Source: Myroides sp. NP-2
GTDB taxonomy: Bacteria > Bacteroidota > Bacteroidia > Flavobacteriales > Flavobacteriaceae
NCBI RefSeq assembly: GCF_014145665.1
Contig: NZ_JACHTD010000018.1
Coordinates: forward strand, 1 to 59,000
Reading direction: 5' to 3'
DNA length: 59,000 nucleotides
Positions 35,082 to 44,104 of this stretch are shown piece after piece; positions within the stretch are counted from its first letter, which is position 1; the number at the start of each line of letters is the position of its first letter. The notes under the pieces were generated by a model. It saw only the letters and a list, made by a program, of their open reading frames with translations. It made no database searches and was not told where the DNA came from. Position numbers and translations under genes: made by a program.

Positions 35082-35190
35082 ACGTGTTTTAGCCGTGTAG
35101 TGCACGCAGTCGTGCGCGAAACGTTAGAATCTCATATGGAAGTAACAATTATAGTAACAACAATACCGGATTTCAATCCTCTTTTGACCT

Positions 35191-36408
35191 ATGACTTATC
35201 AAGAAACCGTTTTGTGGATGTTTGAACAATTGCCCATGTACCAACAACAAGGAGCAGTAGCGTATAAAGCAGACTTATCCAATATAGAAAAATTAGCAGC
35301 ACATTTGAATCACCCAGAAAGGGAAATAAAAACCGTACACATTGCGGGTACAAATGGAAAAGGATCAACCTCCTCGATGTTGGCGTCTATCCTACAACAA
35401 GCAGGATATAAGGTAGGGTTGTACACCTCTCCTCACTTAAAAGATTTTCGCGAACGCATTAAGGTAAATGGAGAAGAAATTACAGCTACTTTTGTTGTTG
35501 ATTTTATTGCAGCTAATCAATCGTTTTTCGAAAGCGAATCACTTAGCTTTTTTGAGATGACCGTAGGGATGGCTTTTGAATACTTCAAAAAAATGCAGGT
35601 AGATATTGCTGTGATTGAAGTGGGAATGGGCGGTCGATTGGACGCAACTAATATTATTACTCCTTTAGTATCGGTAATTACGAATATTGGAAAAGATCAC
35701 GTGGCTTTCTTAGGTGACACTTTGGCGGCTATTGCAGTAGAAAAAGCCGGAATTATTAAAGCGGGTGTCCCTGTTGTAATAGGGGAGTATGTTCAAGAGA
35801 CGAAACCTGTGTTTCTCGCTAAGGCAAAAGAGATGGGAAGTCCGATTTACTTTGCGCAAGATACGTACGCTTCCAATACGTATACCTCCGATTTAAAGGG
35901 GATCTACCAACAAAAGAATATACGCACCGTTCGTCAGACGATTGAATTGTTGCGAAAAGAACTAGCGATTACAACAGAAAATGAGCGAGAAGGGTTGAAT
36001 CGGGTGGTAGCTAACACCAAATTACAAGGGCGTTGGCAGATTTTACAAGAACATCCCAAGGTAATTGCCGATACAGCACACAACGAGCATGGGCTTTCTA
36101 TAGTGATGGAGCAGTTGAAAACGGAAAAGTACAACCAATTATACTTTGTTTTTGGAGTGGTGAACGATAAAGATTTGCAAGGAGTGCTTCCTTTTTTGCC
36201 TAAAGAAGCAAAATACTTCTTTGCGAAGCCAAATATTTTTCGCGGACTTGATGCTGAGATTTTGGCAGGAAAAGCAAAAGAATTTGGATTAGAGGGAATT
36301 GTTTGTGATTCAATACCAGAAGCTTATGCGAAAGCAAAAGCAGAAGCAAAGGCGGAAGACTTGATTTATATAGGGGGGAGTACTTTTGTTGTAGCAGAAA
36401 TTTTATAA
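35191..36408 (+). CDS. folC: Bifunctional folylpolyglutamate / dihydrofolate synthase
   Basis: The 405-residue ligase adds glutamate to dihydropteroate and folates in the cytoplasm. The P-loop HIAGTNGKGSTSSML lies near residue 50, GLYTSPHLKDFRERI near 77, and VIEVGMGGRLDATN near 145. The ATP-site ITNIGKDH motif and the C-terminal IADTAHNEHG are present. A short alanine/lysine repeat (AKAKAEAKAED) lies near the C-terminus. Promoter and tRNA cluster frame it as a single-gene unit. Confidence 0.94.
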   Translation: MTYQETVLWMFEQLPMYQQQGAVAYKADLSNIEKLAAHLNHPEREIKTVHIAGTNGKGSTSSMLASILQQAGYKVGLYTSPHLKDFRERIKVNGEEITATFVVDFIAANQSFFESESLSFFEMTVGMAFEYFKKMQVDIAVIEVGMGGRLDATNIITPLVSVITNIGKDHVAFLGDTLAAIAVEKAGIIKAGVPVVIGEYVQETKPVFLAKAKEMGSPIYFAQDTYASNTYTSDLKGIYQQKNIRTVRQTIELLRKELAITTENEREGLNRVVANTKLQGRWQILQEHPKVIADTAHNEHGLSIVMEQLKTEKYNQLYFVFGVVNDKDLQGVLPFLPKEAKYFFAKPNIFRGLDAEILAGKAKEFGLEGIVCDSIPEAYAKAKAEAKAEDLIYIGGSTFVVAEIL

Positions 36409-36426
36409 AAAAAAGTTTCAAAAAGC

Positions 36427-36456
36427 TTGCAAACATAAAATCCCGTCGTATATTTG
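36427..36456 (+). promoter_or_regulatory. Promoter of the tRNA-Val cluster
   Basis: TTG (36427-36429) and TATATTTG (36449-36456) are 19 bases apart, about 40 bases before the first tRNA. The elements match the Bacteroidota consensus. Confidence 0.75.
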
Positions 36457-36495
36457 CACCCGTAATCAACAAACGATTACACGTTCATAAAGAAA

Positions 36496-36570
36496 GGGCG
36501 ATTAGCTCAGCTGGTTCAGAGCATCTCGTTTACACCGAGAGGGTCGGGGGTTCGAATCCCTCATCGCCCA
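36496..36570 (+). tRNA. tRNA-Val (anticodon TAC), copy 1
   Basis: The 75-nt cloverleaf has acceptor GGGCGAT/ATCGCCC, anticodon loop TTTACAC and T-loop TTCGAAT. The anticodon stem is TCTCG/CGAGA. The next three bases happen to be CCA (36571-36573), unlike in the other copies. Confidence 0.95.
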
Positions 36571-36620
36571 CCATTCTTACACATATTGAAAATATTCCGA
36601 ATTTATAGAAATATTAATTA

Positions 36621-36695
36621 GGGCGATTAGCTCAGCTGGTTCAGAGCATCTCGTTTACACCGAGAGGGTCGGGGGTTCGAATCCCTCATCGCCCA
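36621..36695 (+). tRNA. tRNA-Val (anticodon TAC), copy 2
   Basis: Same sequence as copy 1, with anticodon stem TCTCG/CGAGA. No encoded CCA follows. Confidence 0.95.
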
Positions 36696-36720
36696 CAATA
36701 TTTTAAATAAAAGTTAATTC

Positions 36721-36795
36721 GGGCGATTAGCTCAGCTGGTTCAGAGCACCTCGTTTACACCGAGGGGGTCGGGGGTTCGAATCCCTCATCGCCCA
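36721..36795 (+). tRNA. tRNA-Val (anticodon TAC), copy 3
   Basis: Same tRNA, except that the base of the anticodon stem is C-G (CCTCG/CGAGG) instead of T-A. No encoded CCA follows. Confidence 0.95.
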
Positions 36796-36820
36796 CAATC
36801 TTTTAGATTAACGTCAATTC

Positions 36821-36895
36821 GGGCGATTAGCTCAGCTGGTTCAGAGCACCTCGTTTACACCGAGGGGGTCGGGGGTTCGAATCCCTCATCGCCCA
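36821..36895 (+). tRNA. tRNA-Val (anticodon TAC), copy 4
   Basis: Same sequence as copy 3, with the C-G pair. The spacer before it resembles the spacer before copy 3, which points to a local duplication. Confidence 0.95.
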
Positions 36896-36942
36896 CAATT
36901 CATACTAAATTTGGAAATTTTCCGAATGTATATTTTATATTC

Positions 36943-37017
36943 GGGCGATTAGCTCAGCTGGTTCAGAGCATCTCGTTTACACCGAGAGGGTCGGGGGTTC
37001 GAATCCCTCATCGCCCA
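36943..37017 (+). tRNA. tRNA-Val (anticodon TAC), copy 5
   Basis: Same sequence as copies 1 and 2. It is the last tRNA before the terminator. Confidence 0.95.
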
Positions 37018-37019
37018 CA

Positions 37020-37054
37020 AAAAAAGCCTATTCATTGCGAATAGGCTTTTTTTT
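37020..37054. terminator. Terminator of the tRNA cluster (bidirectional)
   Basis: Arms AGCCTATTC and GAATAGGCT are flanked by A and T runs. It also serves the convergent PH-domain gene. Confidence 0.9.
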
Positions 37055-37055
37055 G

Positions 37056-37487
37056 CTATTTCTTCTCGTGATTCACCACCTCAATAGAGGGATTAATCGC
37101 TACAAATTCACGAACCAAATCCGAATTGCTCTGGGGAGCCACATAGATCTCATCGTATTGGTTATACTTGATTATTATTCCCTTCGTACTTAACGCAGGC
37201 TTAGTTCCTGCCCACATGTTCTTTCCCACTTCAAGACGAGTGATCGTTGAAATGGCTATTTTTCCTTTGATAAAGGTAGAACGGTATTGGAAATAACCGT
37301 CCTCAATTCGATATACAGTCGAAGCATAAGCCCACACAAAAATCGCTAAAGGCAAGGTACTCAGTAGTAGTTCAATACTGATAACAGATAAAGCACCTTG
37401 ATGAGTATAGAGAATAAGTAGTGGAAGTAGGCTTGCAAGTAAGGGATAAACAAAAAAACCTTTTTTATTCGCTGGAATATTTTTCAT
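37056..37487 (-). CDS. Small membrane protein with bacterial PH domain
   Basis: The 143-residue protein has two membrane helices (about 12-50) followed by a bacterial PH-like domain. The latter includes YRIEDGYFQYRSTFIKGKIAISTITRLEVGKN and STKGIIIKYNQYDEIYVAPQ. This pattern resembles the DUF1200-type PH family. The role is unknown; it is probably in the inner membrane with the PH domain in the cytoplasm. It is convergent with the tRNA cluster. Confidence 0.75.
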   Translation of the reverse strand: MKNIPANKKGFFVYPLLASLLPLLILYTHQGALSVISIELLLSTLPLAIFVWAYASTVYRIEDGYFQYRSTFIKGKIAISTITRLEVGKNMWAGTKPALSTKGIIIKYNQYDEIYVAPQSNSDLVREFVAINPSIEVVNHEKK

Positions 37488-37632
37488 GTAAAACTAAATG
37501 TAGTTGTACTCAAATCTAGTGTTTAAAGTCGAAAAATTCAAGTTTTGATTGAAAGTGTAAAAAAAATAGGGAACAAGCCTTTAAGAGGGAAATTTTTCCT
37601 TTTAACTATTTTATTCATGGAAAAATAAGAAT

Positions 37633-37640
37633 TATCTTTG
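37633..37640 (+). promoter_or_regulatory. -7 box of argS
   Basis: TATCTTTG lies 16 bases before the first ATG at 37657. No good -33 element is seen. Confidence 0.6.
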
Positions 37641-37656
37641 CCTATTAAATTTATTA

Positions 37657-39435
37657 ATGATGTTGAATCAGATTTTAACCCCTCAGATTATTAAGGCAGC
37701 CCAAGAGCTGTATGGTGTAGCAATTGATAAAGTTGAATATCAAGTTACTAGAAAAGAATTTGAAGGAGATGTTACAGTTGTTATTTTCCCTTTCTTAAAA
37801 CAGATTAAAGGTAATCCTATCGAGATAGGTACTAAAATTGGTGAGTATTTAGTTGAAAATACAGCTGAAATCGTGCGGTTTAATGTAGTAAAAGGATTTT
37901 TAAATTTAGTTGTTTCAGATGCGTATTATTTAGCGTCTTTCACCAAGATGTATAAACAAGCTCATTTTGGATATCAAACGCCACAAGCGGACGACAAAGC
38001 CGTATTAGTTGAATATTCCTCACCCAATACCAATAAGCCTTTACACTTAGGGCATGTTCGAAATAATTTACTTGGGTTTTCGGTTGCTGAGATTTTAAAA
38101 GCAGCAGGGAAAAAGGTGTATAAAACTCAAATTATTAATGATAGAGGAATCCATATATGTAAGTCGATGTTGGCTTGGCAAAAGTTTGGCCAAGGAGAAA
38201 CACCTGAATCTACAGGATTAAAAGGCGATAAATTAGTCGGAAATTACTACGTAAAATTCGATATTGAATATAAAGAGCAAATCAAAGCGTTGATGGCTAC
38301 TGGTATGACAGAAGATCAAGCCAAAGCAGAGGCGCCGATTATCAAAGAAGCCAAACAAATGTTGTTGGATTGGGAGGCTGGGAAACCAGAAGTAATTGAG
38401 TTATGGAAAAAGATGAACCAATGGGTTTACGATGGGTTTGCTGTTTCTTATGCTAATTTGGGAATTGATTTTAATAAAAACTATTACGAAAGTGATACGT
38501 ATCTATTAGGAAAAGACGTTGTAGAAGACGGATTAGCACGTGGTGTATTCTTCAAAAAAGAAGATAACTCTGTATGGATTGACCTAACAGACGAAGGATT
38601 AGATGAAAAATTGGTACTTCGTGGTGATGGCACATCGGTTTATATGACGCAAGATATCGGAACGGCTATTCAACGTGTTAAAGATTTTCCTGATATCGGT
38701 GGGATGGTTTATACTGTGGGGAATGAACAAGATTACCACTTTAAAGTACTATTCTTAATCTTAAAGCGCTTAGGTTTTGACTGGGCCGATAGTTTATTCC
38801 ATTTGTCGTATGGCATGGTAGATTTACCATCAGGAAAGATGAAGAGTAGAGAAGGAACTGTGGTTGACGCAGATGAATTGATGGAAGAGATGACTAGTAC
38901 AGCCCGTACTATTGCTGAAGATTTAGGAAAACTAGAAGGTTACTCAGAAGAAGAAAAAGCGACGCTGTATAAAACAATTGGTTTAGGAGCGCTCAAATAC
39001 TATATTTTAAAAGTTGATCCTAAAAAACGCATTCTGTTTAACCCAGAAGAATCGGTTGATTTTGCTGGAAATACAGGACCGTTTATCCAATATACTTATG
39101 CGCGTATTCAATCTATTTTGCGTAGAGCTGATTTTGATATTACTACTGTTGCCCCTTCGATCGCTTTAGATCCAAAGGAAAAAGAAATTATCAAATTGTT
39201 GGAAGAGTTTCCAGAAGTAATTCAAAATGCAGCAAAATCACATAGCCCCGCACTTGTGGCAAACTATGTGTATGACGTGGTGAAAGAATACAACTCTTTC
39301 TACCAATCGGTTTCTATTCTTGGAGAAGAAGATACAACGTTGAAAACGTTTAGAGTACAATTGTCTCAAAAAGTTGGTTTGGTGATCCAAGACGCTTTCT
39401 CATTGTTGGGAATTGCGGTGCCAAATCGTATGTAA
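37657..39435 (+). CDS. argS: Arginyl-tRNA synthetase
   Basis: The 592-residue class I synthetase charges tRNA-Arg. An N-terminal Arg-S additional domain (about 1-110) is followed by the HIGH-type motif in NTNKPLHLGHVRNN near 130. The KMSKS-like motif reads KMKSREGTVVD near 394. The C-terminal anticodon-binding domain includes FIQYTYARIQSILRRA and VYDVVKEYNSFYQ. A second ATG at 37660 is equally possible. The stop codon is 11 bases before the next gene, so argS may be co-transcribed with the SGNH/MBOAT cluster. Confidence 0.96.
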   Translation: MMLNQILTPQIIKAAQELYGVAIDKVEYQVTRKEFEGDVTVVIFPFLKQIKGNPIEIGTKIGEYLVENTAEIVRFNVVKGFLNLVVSDAYYLASFTKMYKQAHFGYQTPQADDKAVLVEYSSPNTNKPLHLGHVRNNLLGFSVAEILKAAGKKVYKTQIINDRGIHICKSMLAWQKFGQGETPESTGLKGDKLVGNYYVKFDIEYKEQIKALMATGMTEDQAKAEAPIIKEAKQMLLDWEAGKPEVIELWKKMNQWVYDGFAVSYANLGIDFNKNYYESDTYLLGKDVVEDGLARGVFFKKEDNSVWIDLTDEGLDEKLVLRGDGTSVYMTQDIGTAIQRVKDFPDIGGMVYTVGNEQDYHFKVLFLILKRLGFDWADSLFHLSYGMVDLPSGKMKSREGTVVDADELMEEMTSTARTIAEDLGKLEGYSEEEKATLYKTIGLGALKYYILKVDPKKRILFNPEESVDFAGNTGPFIQYTYARIQSILRRADFDITTVAPSIALDPKEKEIIKLLEEFPEVIQNAAKSHSPALVANYVYDVVKEYNSFYQSVSILGEEDTTLKTFRVQLSQKVGLVIQDAFSLLGIAVPNRM

Positions 39436-39446
39436 TTTAGTTCTTT

Positions 39447-40970
39447 GTGAAAATAGTAAAATCATACATGATACAGTCATTAGCCATTATTATATTGGCT
39501 AGTGGCTTTTTTTTATTCTTTAAGGCAAATTTGCCACAAAAGATTTTTTCTGAAGCAAAGCCCAAAACAAGTAATGTAGTGATAGATAGCTTGTTATTAG
39601 AGGCTATAGCAAATGAAAAAGAAGCGGATGTCATAGAAAAAACCCCACCTAAAGACGCGGGTGAAGAAAGTGTAGAAGAAGATGCAGGAGAAACAACAAA
39701 AGAAGGAGAGGTGATGATCATCAATGAGGAGGAGTTGTTTTCGAACGAAAATGAGGCCAGCTTTAAAGGTATGGTTTTCTTAGATTATTTCTTCGGACGT
39801 TTGTATCAATTAGAAACCCAAAATGATGGACGAGTGCGTATTGCGTATTATGGCGATTCCATGACGGATGGGGATATGATTGTACAAGACCTGCGCAAAA
39901 ATTACCAAGATAAGTACGGTGGGTCAGGAGTGGGTTTTGTACAAATTACATCCGAATCTGCTCAATCACGCGGATCTGTTGTACATAAATATTCTTCCAA
40001 TTGGAAAGTACAATCCTATTTGAATGTAAAAAAACCACGCAGTCCTTTCGGTATTGGCGGACAAGTGTTCTTTGTCAAAGATACAGTAAAACCCACATGG
40101 GTGAGTTATCAAGCAGGTAGTATCCGCAATATGACTACGCTAAATAACCCTACTTTGTATTATGGTCGATCGACTAATACAAGAGGGACAGTGGAAATGG
40201 TCATGCAGAAAGATACCATTCGCAAATCTCTACAAGGGGCAAAAGCGCTGAATAAAGTAAAATTAGTCAATGGCTCCCTGAAGCAATTGAAATTGCAGTT
40301 TGTACACGCAGACTCAATTCCACTGTATGGAGTAGATGTGAGTAGTGCAATAGGGGTTCAGGTCGATAATTTTTCGAGTCGAGGAAATTCAGGATTGCCT
40401 TTGTCTTTATTCAATGTTAACGTGATGCAGCAGTTCCAAAAAGAACTTGATTACAGCTTGATCATTTTACATTACGGTACAAATGTGCTAAATTATGGGT
40501 CATACAACTACAGTTGGTATACCAAACAGATGAATAAAGTCGTTAGTCATTTAAGGCAGTGTTTTCCAAAAGCATCTATTTTAGTAATCTCAACTGCAGA
40601 TAAATCGACTAAATACAATTTAACCATGCAAACAGATTCTGCAGTGACGCCATTGATGCGCGCACAACGCAAATACGCGATGGAATCCAAAACAGGATTC
40701 TTCAATTTGTATGAAGCCATGGGCGGAAAAGGATCGATGGTGAAATGGGTAGAGGAATCACCTACAAAGGCCAATAAAGATTATACCCACTTTAACTTCA
40801 GAGGTGCTCAAGCTGTGTCTTCTCTTATTTTCAAACAATTAGAAGAAGGTTATGCTGCCTATAAAGCAGAAAAAGGAAAAGAATTGACGGGTCAAAAAAA
40901 CAAAAATAAAGAAGATTCCGTCCAAACAACAAAAGTTCAAAACGAAATATTTACAGTATCCAATGATTAG
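39447..40970 (+). CDS. SGNH/GDSL-type protein, first of an O-acylation cluster
   Basis: The 507-residue protein has one N-terminal membrane anchor (about 8-28), an acidic periplasmic spacer (about 45-105), and an SGNH fold. The nucleophile block is YYGDSMTDGD (Ser near 136). A GTN block HYGTNVLNYG lies near 343, and a catalytic Asp/His block DYTHFNFRG near 448. The start is a GTG at 39447; an ATG at 39468 is the alternative. It overlaps the next gene by 8 bases. In analogous systems such proteins pass acetyl groups from an MBOAT partner to a glycan. The acceptor is unknown. Confidence 0.8.
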   Translation: MKIVKSYMIQSLAIIILASGFFLFFKANLPQKIFSEAKPKTSNVVIDSLLLEAIANEKEADVIEKTPPKDAGEESVEEDAGETTKEGEVMIINEEELFSNENEASFKGMVFLDYFFGRLYQLETQNDGRVRIAYYGDSMTDGDMIVQDLRKNYQDKYGGSGVGFVQITSESAQSRGSVVHKYSSNWKVQSYLNVKKPRSPFGIGGQVFFVKDTVKPTWVSYQAGSIRNMTTLNNPTLYYGRSTNTRGTVEMVMQKDTIRKSLQGAKALNKVKLVNGSLKQLKLQFVHADSIPLYGVDVSSAIGVQVDNFSSRGNSGLPLSLFNVNVMQQFQKELDYSLIILHYGTNVLNYGSYNYSWYTKQMNKVVSHLRQCFPKASILVISTADKSTKYNLTMQTDSAVTPLMRAQRKYAMESKTGFFNLYEAMGGKGSMVKWVEESPTKANKDYTHFNFRGAQAVSSLIFKQLEEGYAAYKAEKGKELTGQKNKNKEDSVQTTKVQNEIFTVSND

Positions 40971-42408
40971 ATGGAATAGCATTGTCGCTCCTTTACTGTT
41001 TTTGTGTAGCTTAGGAGTTTTTGCTCAAAAAACGAAAGATGATCAAGCATTGAACGAGGTATTGACTCCTAATGATTCAGTCAATACCCCCTATAAGAAT
41101 GTGATTTATTATCCTGAACAATTGAAACACTTTTTTCATAGCTTAAAAGAATTGAGCGAAGGGAAAAGAAAAAAAGTGAATATTGTTCACATTGGAGATT
41201 CTCATATTCAAGCCGATTTCTTTAGTGGACGCGTGAGAAATTTGATCCAAGAACAATTTGGTAATGGAGGATTGGGATTTACATTTCCCTATCAATTAGC
41301 ACGTACCAATAGCAATAATTTTGTGCGCTATTCCAGCAATTCCTCATGGGAAAATAGACGAAATATTTTTCCTGTTAATGGAGCTAAAGTTGGTTTGAGT
41401 GGGATTGCTTTAACCTCTTCAGCAAAGGACGCAGTTATCAAAGTAGATTTACGCGATAGCAAATATGCCTTTACGAAAGTGAAGCTATTTACACCTTCCG
41501 ATGATTTGGTGTATAGCATTGGTACTGCAGACAAAGAACTCAACTTTACTAGTACGGTAACCAAAAGTAATTCACACAAAATTAAGGCAGGGGAATCCCT
41601 GTCTAGTATTGCTCAGAAATACAATACAACCGTAACAAGATTAAAACATTTAAATAAGTTAAAATCGGCCAATATTCAGGCTGGAAAAACCATACTTGTA
41701 CCTGGAAAAAAAGTAGAACATACCGCAATTGCTGCTTCTTCTTTCCAACCGGTGAAATACGAGAAAGCAAAAAATTTCTATGCGTTTGATTTTCCGGATG
41801 CAACAGAACAGTTTTATTTATATGCCGCTACCCAAGCTGATCAATACGACCTCAATGGGTTGGTCCTAGAGAACGATCAAGCGGGTATTGTATATCACAC
41901 CATTGGCGTAAATGGAGCACGCTATTCTGATTACAACAAGTATCCGTTGTTTTTTAGCCAACTCGAAGGCTTAGAAGCCGATTTAATTATTATCTCCTTA
42001 GGAACAAACGAGGCCTTTGATCGAATGAATGAAGAAAGCTTTAAAGTGGAAATGAATCGCTTTCTAAAAGAAGTAAAGGAGCGAAATCCACAAGTTTCCA
42101 TTTTAATCACTTCACCACCGCCAAGCTATTTCTCCAAAGGAGTTCCCAACACTGTTGCTACGGCATTAACCAACGAAATTATCATCAATGGGATTGATCA
42201 ACAATATGCAATTTGGGATATGTACTACAATTTAGGAGGAACTTTAGGCTTGCCTTATCTCGTTGATGAGCAAATGTTATCCAAAGATCTAGTACATTAT
42301 ACAATTAAAGGATATGAATACACAGGAACTTTGTTTTATGAAGGTTTAATGGAAGTGTATCAAAATTATTATACAACAGAAACGGCCCAGACAAATGAGT
42401 CTATTTAA
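40963..42408 (+). CDS. SGNH/GDSL-type protein with an inserted LysM domain
   Basis: The 481-residue exported protein has a signal peptide ending at about residue 22 (GVFAQ). The SGNH blocks are IVHIGDSHIQAD (Ser near 79), LGTNEAFDR near 347 and DLVHYTIKG near 443. Between the first two blocks lies a LysM peptidoglycan-binding domain (about 206-249, IKAGESLSSIAQKYNTTVTRL then IQAGKTILVPG). A LysM inside the SGNH fold suggests that the enzyme works on, or docks to, peptidoglycan. It overlaps the upstream gene by 8 bases and the MBOAT gene by 14, a tight operon. Confidence 0.85.
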   Translation: MIRWNSIVAPLLFLCSLGVFAQKTKDDQALNEVLTPNDSVNTPYKNVIYYPEQLKHFFHSLKELSEGKRKKVNIVHIGDSHIQADFFSGRVRNLIQEQFGNGGLGFTFPYQLARTNSNNFVRYSSNSSWENRRNIFPVNGAKVGLSGIALTSSAKDAVIKVDLRDSKYAFTKVKLFTPSDDLVYSIGTADKELNFTSTVTKSNSHKIKAGESLSSIAQKYNTTVTRLKHLNKLKSANIQAGKTILVPGKKVEHTAIAASSFQPVKYEKAKNFYAFDFPDATEQFYLYAATQADQYDLNGLVLENDQAGIVYHTIGVNGARYSDYNKYPLFFSQLEGLEADLIIISLGTNEAFDRMNEESFKVEMNRFLKEVKERNPQVSILITSPPPSYFSKGVPNTVATALTNEIIINGIDQQYAIWDMYYNLGGTLGLPYLVDEQMLSKDLVHYTIKGYEYTGTLFYEGLMEVYQNYYTTETAQTNESI

Positions 42409-44056
42409 TATAGAAATGCCCCCTGTAACCTGGGATGACGTGATCCATTGGTTTACATTTAACCCTAAAGAACCCTTGTTGTTTAACTCGGGACTTTTTT
42501 TAGGGATGTTTATTGTTTTTTATTTGATTTATATTGGTTTACGCAAAACATTCCATGCGCGTTTGTTGTATGTGGTCTTGTTTTCCCTATTTTTCTACTA
42601 TAAATCTAGTGGGTTATACCTTTTTATCTTAATCGGCTCCTCTTTAATGGATTATACTTTTGCTAATACGATTAACAAAAGTGCCAATGAGACTAAAAAA
42701 CGGATGCTCTTGACACTCAGTGTCGTCTTGAACCTAGGCTTATTGGGATACTTTAAATACACCAATTTCTTTTTGGATGGATTTAATTTCCTCGCCAATT
42801 CTACATGGCACTTAGACGACTTGATTTTGCCTGTCGGAATTTCGTTTTATACCTTTCAATCGATCAGCTATATCATAGAAATTTACCGAAAGGAAATTGA
42901 ACCAACTAAGAACTTCTTGGATTATTTGTTCTTTATTTCTTTCTTCCCCCAACTTGTTGCCGGACCGATTGTTCGGGCAAAAGACTTTATTCCACAGATT
43001 TATTCCAATCTGATTGTCACTCGTGATCAGGTGAATGAAGGAATGTTGCTCATCATCGGCGGGGTGTTGAAAAAGGCCGTTATTTCTGACTATATCTCGA
43101 TTAACTTTGTGGATCGCGTTTTTGATGCCCCCAATAGCTATTCGGCTTTTGAAAATTTAATGGCTTCTTATGGCTATGCAATACAAATTTATTGTGACTT
43201 CTCTGGTTATTCGGATATGGCTATCGGTATTGCTTTACTCTTGGGCTATCGATTGCCTATGAACTTTAATGTGCCCTATCAATCTACGTCAATTACTGAA
43301 TTCTGGAGAAGATGGCACATCTCCTTGTCTACGTGGTTAAAAGACTTTTTGTATATCTCTGTAGGAGGAAATCGAAAAGGAACATTTGGCGGTTATTTTT
43401 TCCCCGCTTTATTTTTTATTGGCATCATAGGATGGGGAATCTACAGCTATAACAACAGTATCTATCCCTTAATCATTGGAATACTAGCTTTAGTTGTCTT
43501 TATGTTGACTATTGCCTTGTCAAAAACCAAAGGAAAGAGTTTGTTTACTAATTTTAACTTACTGACAACGATGTTGTTGGGTGGGTTGTGGCATGGAGCT
43601 AGTTTGCGTTTTATCGTTTGGGGAGCGCTACACGGCATCGCCTTGGCAGTCCACAAATTAGTTATGGAGCTGTTTCCGCGCAAAAAAGATAAACCCGCTT
43701 CATTTGTTTGGCGTATTGTCTCTATTCTATTAACTTTTCACTTTGTGACGTTTTGTTGGATCTTCTTCCGCGCTAGTTCATTCGAAACGGCCTTGGATAT
43801 GATGTCCAATATTAGCGAATTAGAGTTTGATTGGGCGGCTTGGTTAACGATTATCGAAGGATATAAAAACGTATTCTTATTGATTGCGATTGGATTTGTT
43901 TGGCATTTCATTCCTAAGCGATGGATGGCTATTCCACACCAATGGTTCAACGTGGCACCAATATTTGTGAAGTCAGTGATATTGGGGTTTGTATTCTGGG
44001 TAGTCTATGCAACAGCCACCGCAGGACCTCAACCTTTTATCTACTTCCAATTCTAA
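42395..44056 (+). CDS. MBOAT-family O-acyltransferase
   Basis: The 553-residue polytopic membrane protein has about eleven helices. Family motifs are LPVGISFYTFQSISYIIEIYR (about 146-166), QLVAGPIVRAKDFIPQI, YCDFSGYSDMAIGIALLLGY, FWRRWHISLSTWLKDFLYI, and LGGLWHGASLRFIVWGALHG with the conserved His near 399. It resembles AlgI/DltB/PatA. These proteins move an acyl group, usually acetyl, across the inner membrane to a periplasmic partner. The overlapping SGNH genes are the likely partners. Confidence 0.92.
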   Translation: MSLFNIEMPPVTWDDVIHWFTFNPKEPLLFNSGLFLGMFIVFYLIYIGLRKTFHARLLYVVLFSLFFYYKSSGLYLFILIGSSLMDYTFANTINKSANETKKRMLLTLSVVLNLGLLGYFKYTNFFLDGFNFLANSTWHLDDLILPVGISFYTFQSISYIIEIYRKEIEPTKNFLDYLFFISFFPQLVAGPIVRAKDFIPQIYSNLIVTRDQVNEGMLLIIGGVLKKAVISDYISINFVDRVFDAPNSYSAFENLMASYGYAIQIYCDFSGYSDMAIGIALLLGYRLPMNFNVPYQSTSITEFWRRWHISLSTWLKDFLYISVGGNRKGTFGGYFFPALFFIGIIGWGIYSYNNSIYPLIIGILALVVFMLTIALSKTKGKSLFTNFNLLTTMLLGGLWHGASLRFIVWGALHGIALAVHKLVMELFPRKKDKPASFVWRIVSILLTFHFVTFCWIFFRASSFETALDMMSNISELEFDWAAWLTIIEGYKNVFLLIAIGFVWHFIPKRWMAIPHQWFNVAPIFVKSVILGFVFWVVYATATAGPQPFIYFQF

Positions 44057-44074
44057 AATACTTATATATTATAC

Positions 44075-44104
44075 AAAAAAGCCTCGCGTTTCGCGAGGCT
44101 TTTG
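44075..44104. terminator. Bidirectional terminator after the MBOAT gene
   Basis: Arms GCCTCGCG and CGCGAGGC enclose a TTT loop and are flanked by A6 and T4, between convergent genes. Confidence 0.9.

Noticed and set aside
36496..37017. Regularly spaced direct repeats as a CRISPR array
   Set aside because: The 75-base repeats fold as tRNA-Val, and the spacers are AT-rich and of unequal length.
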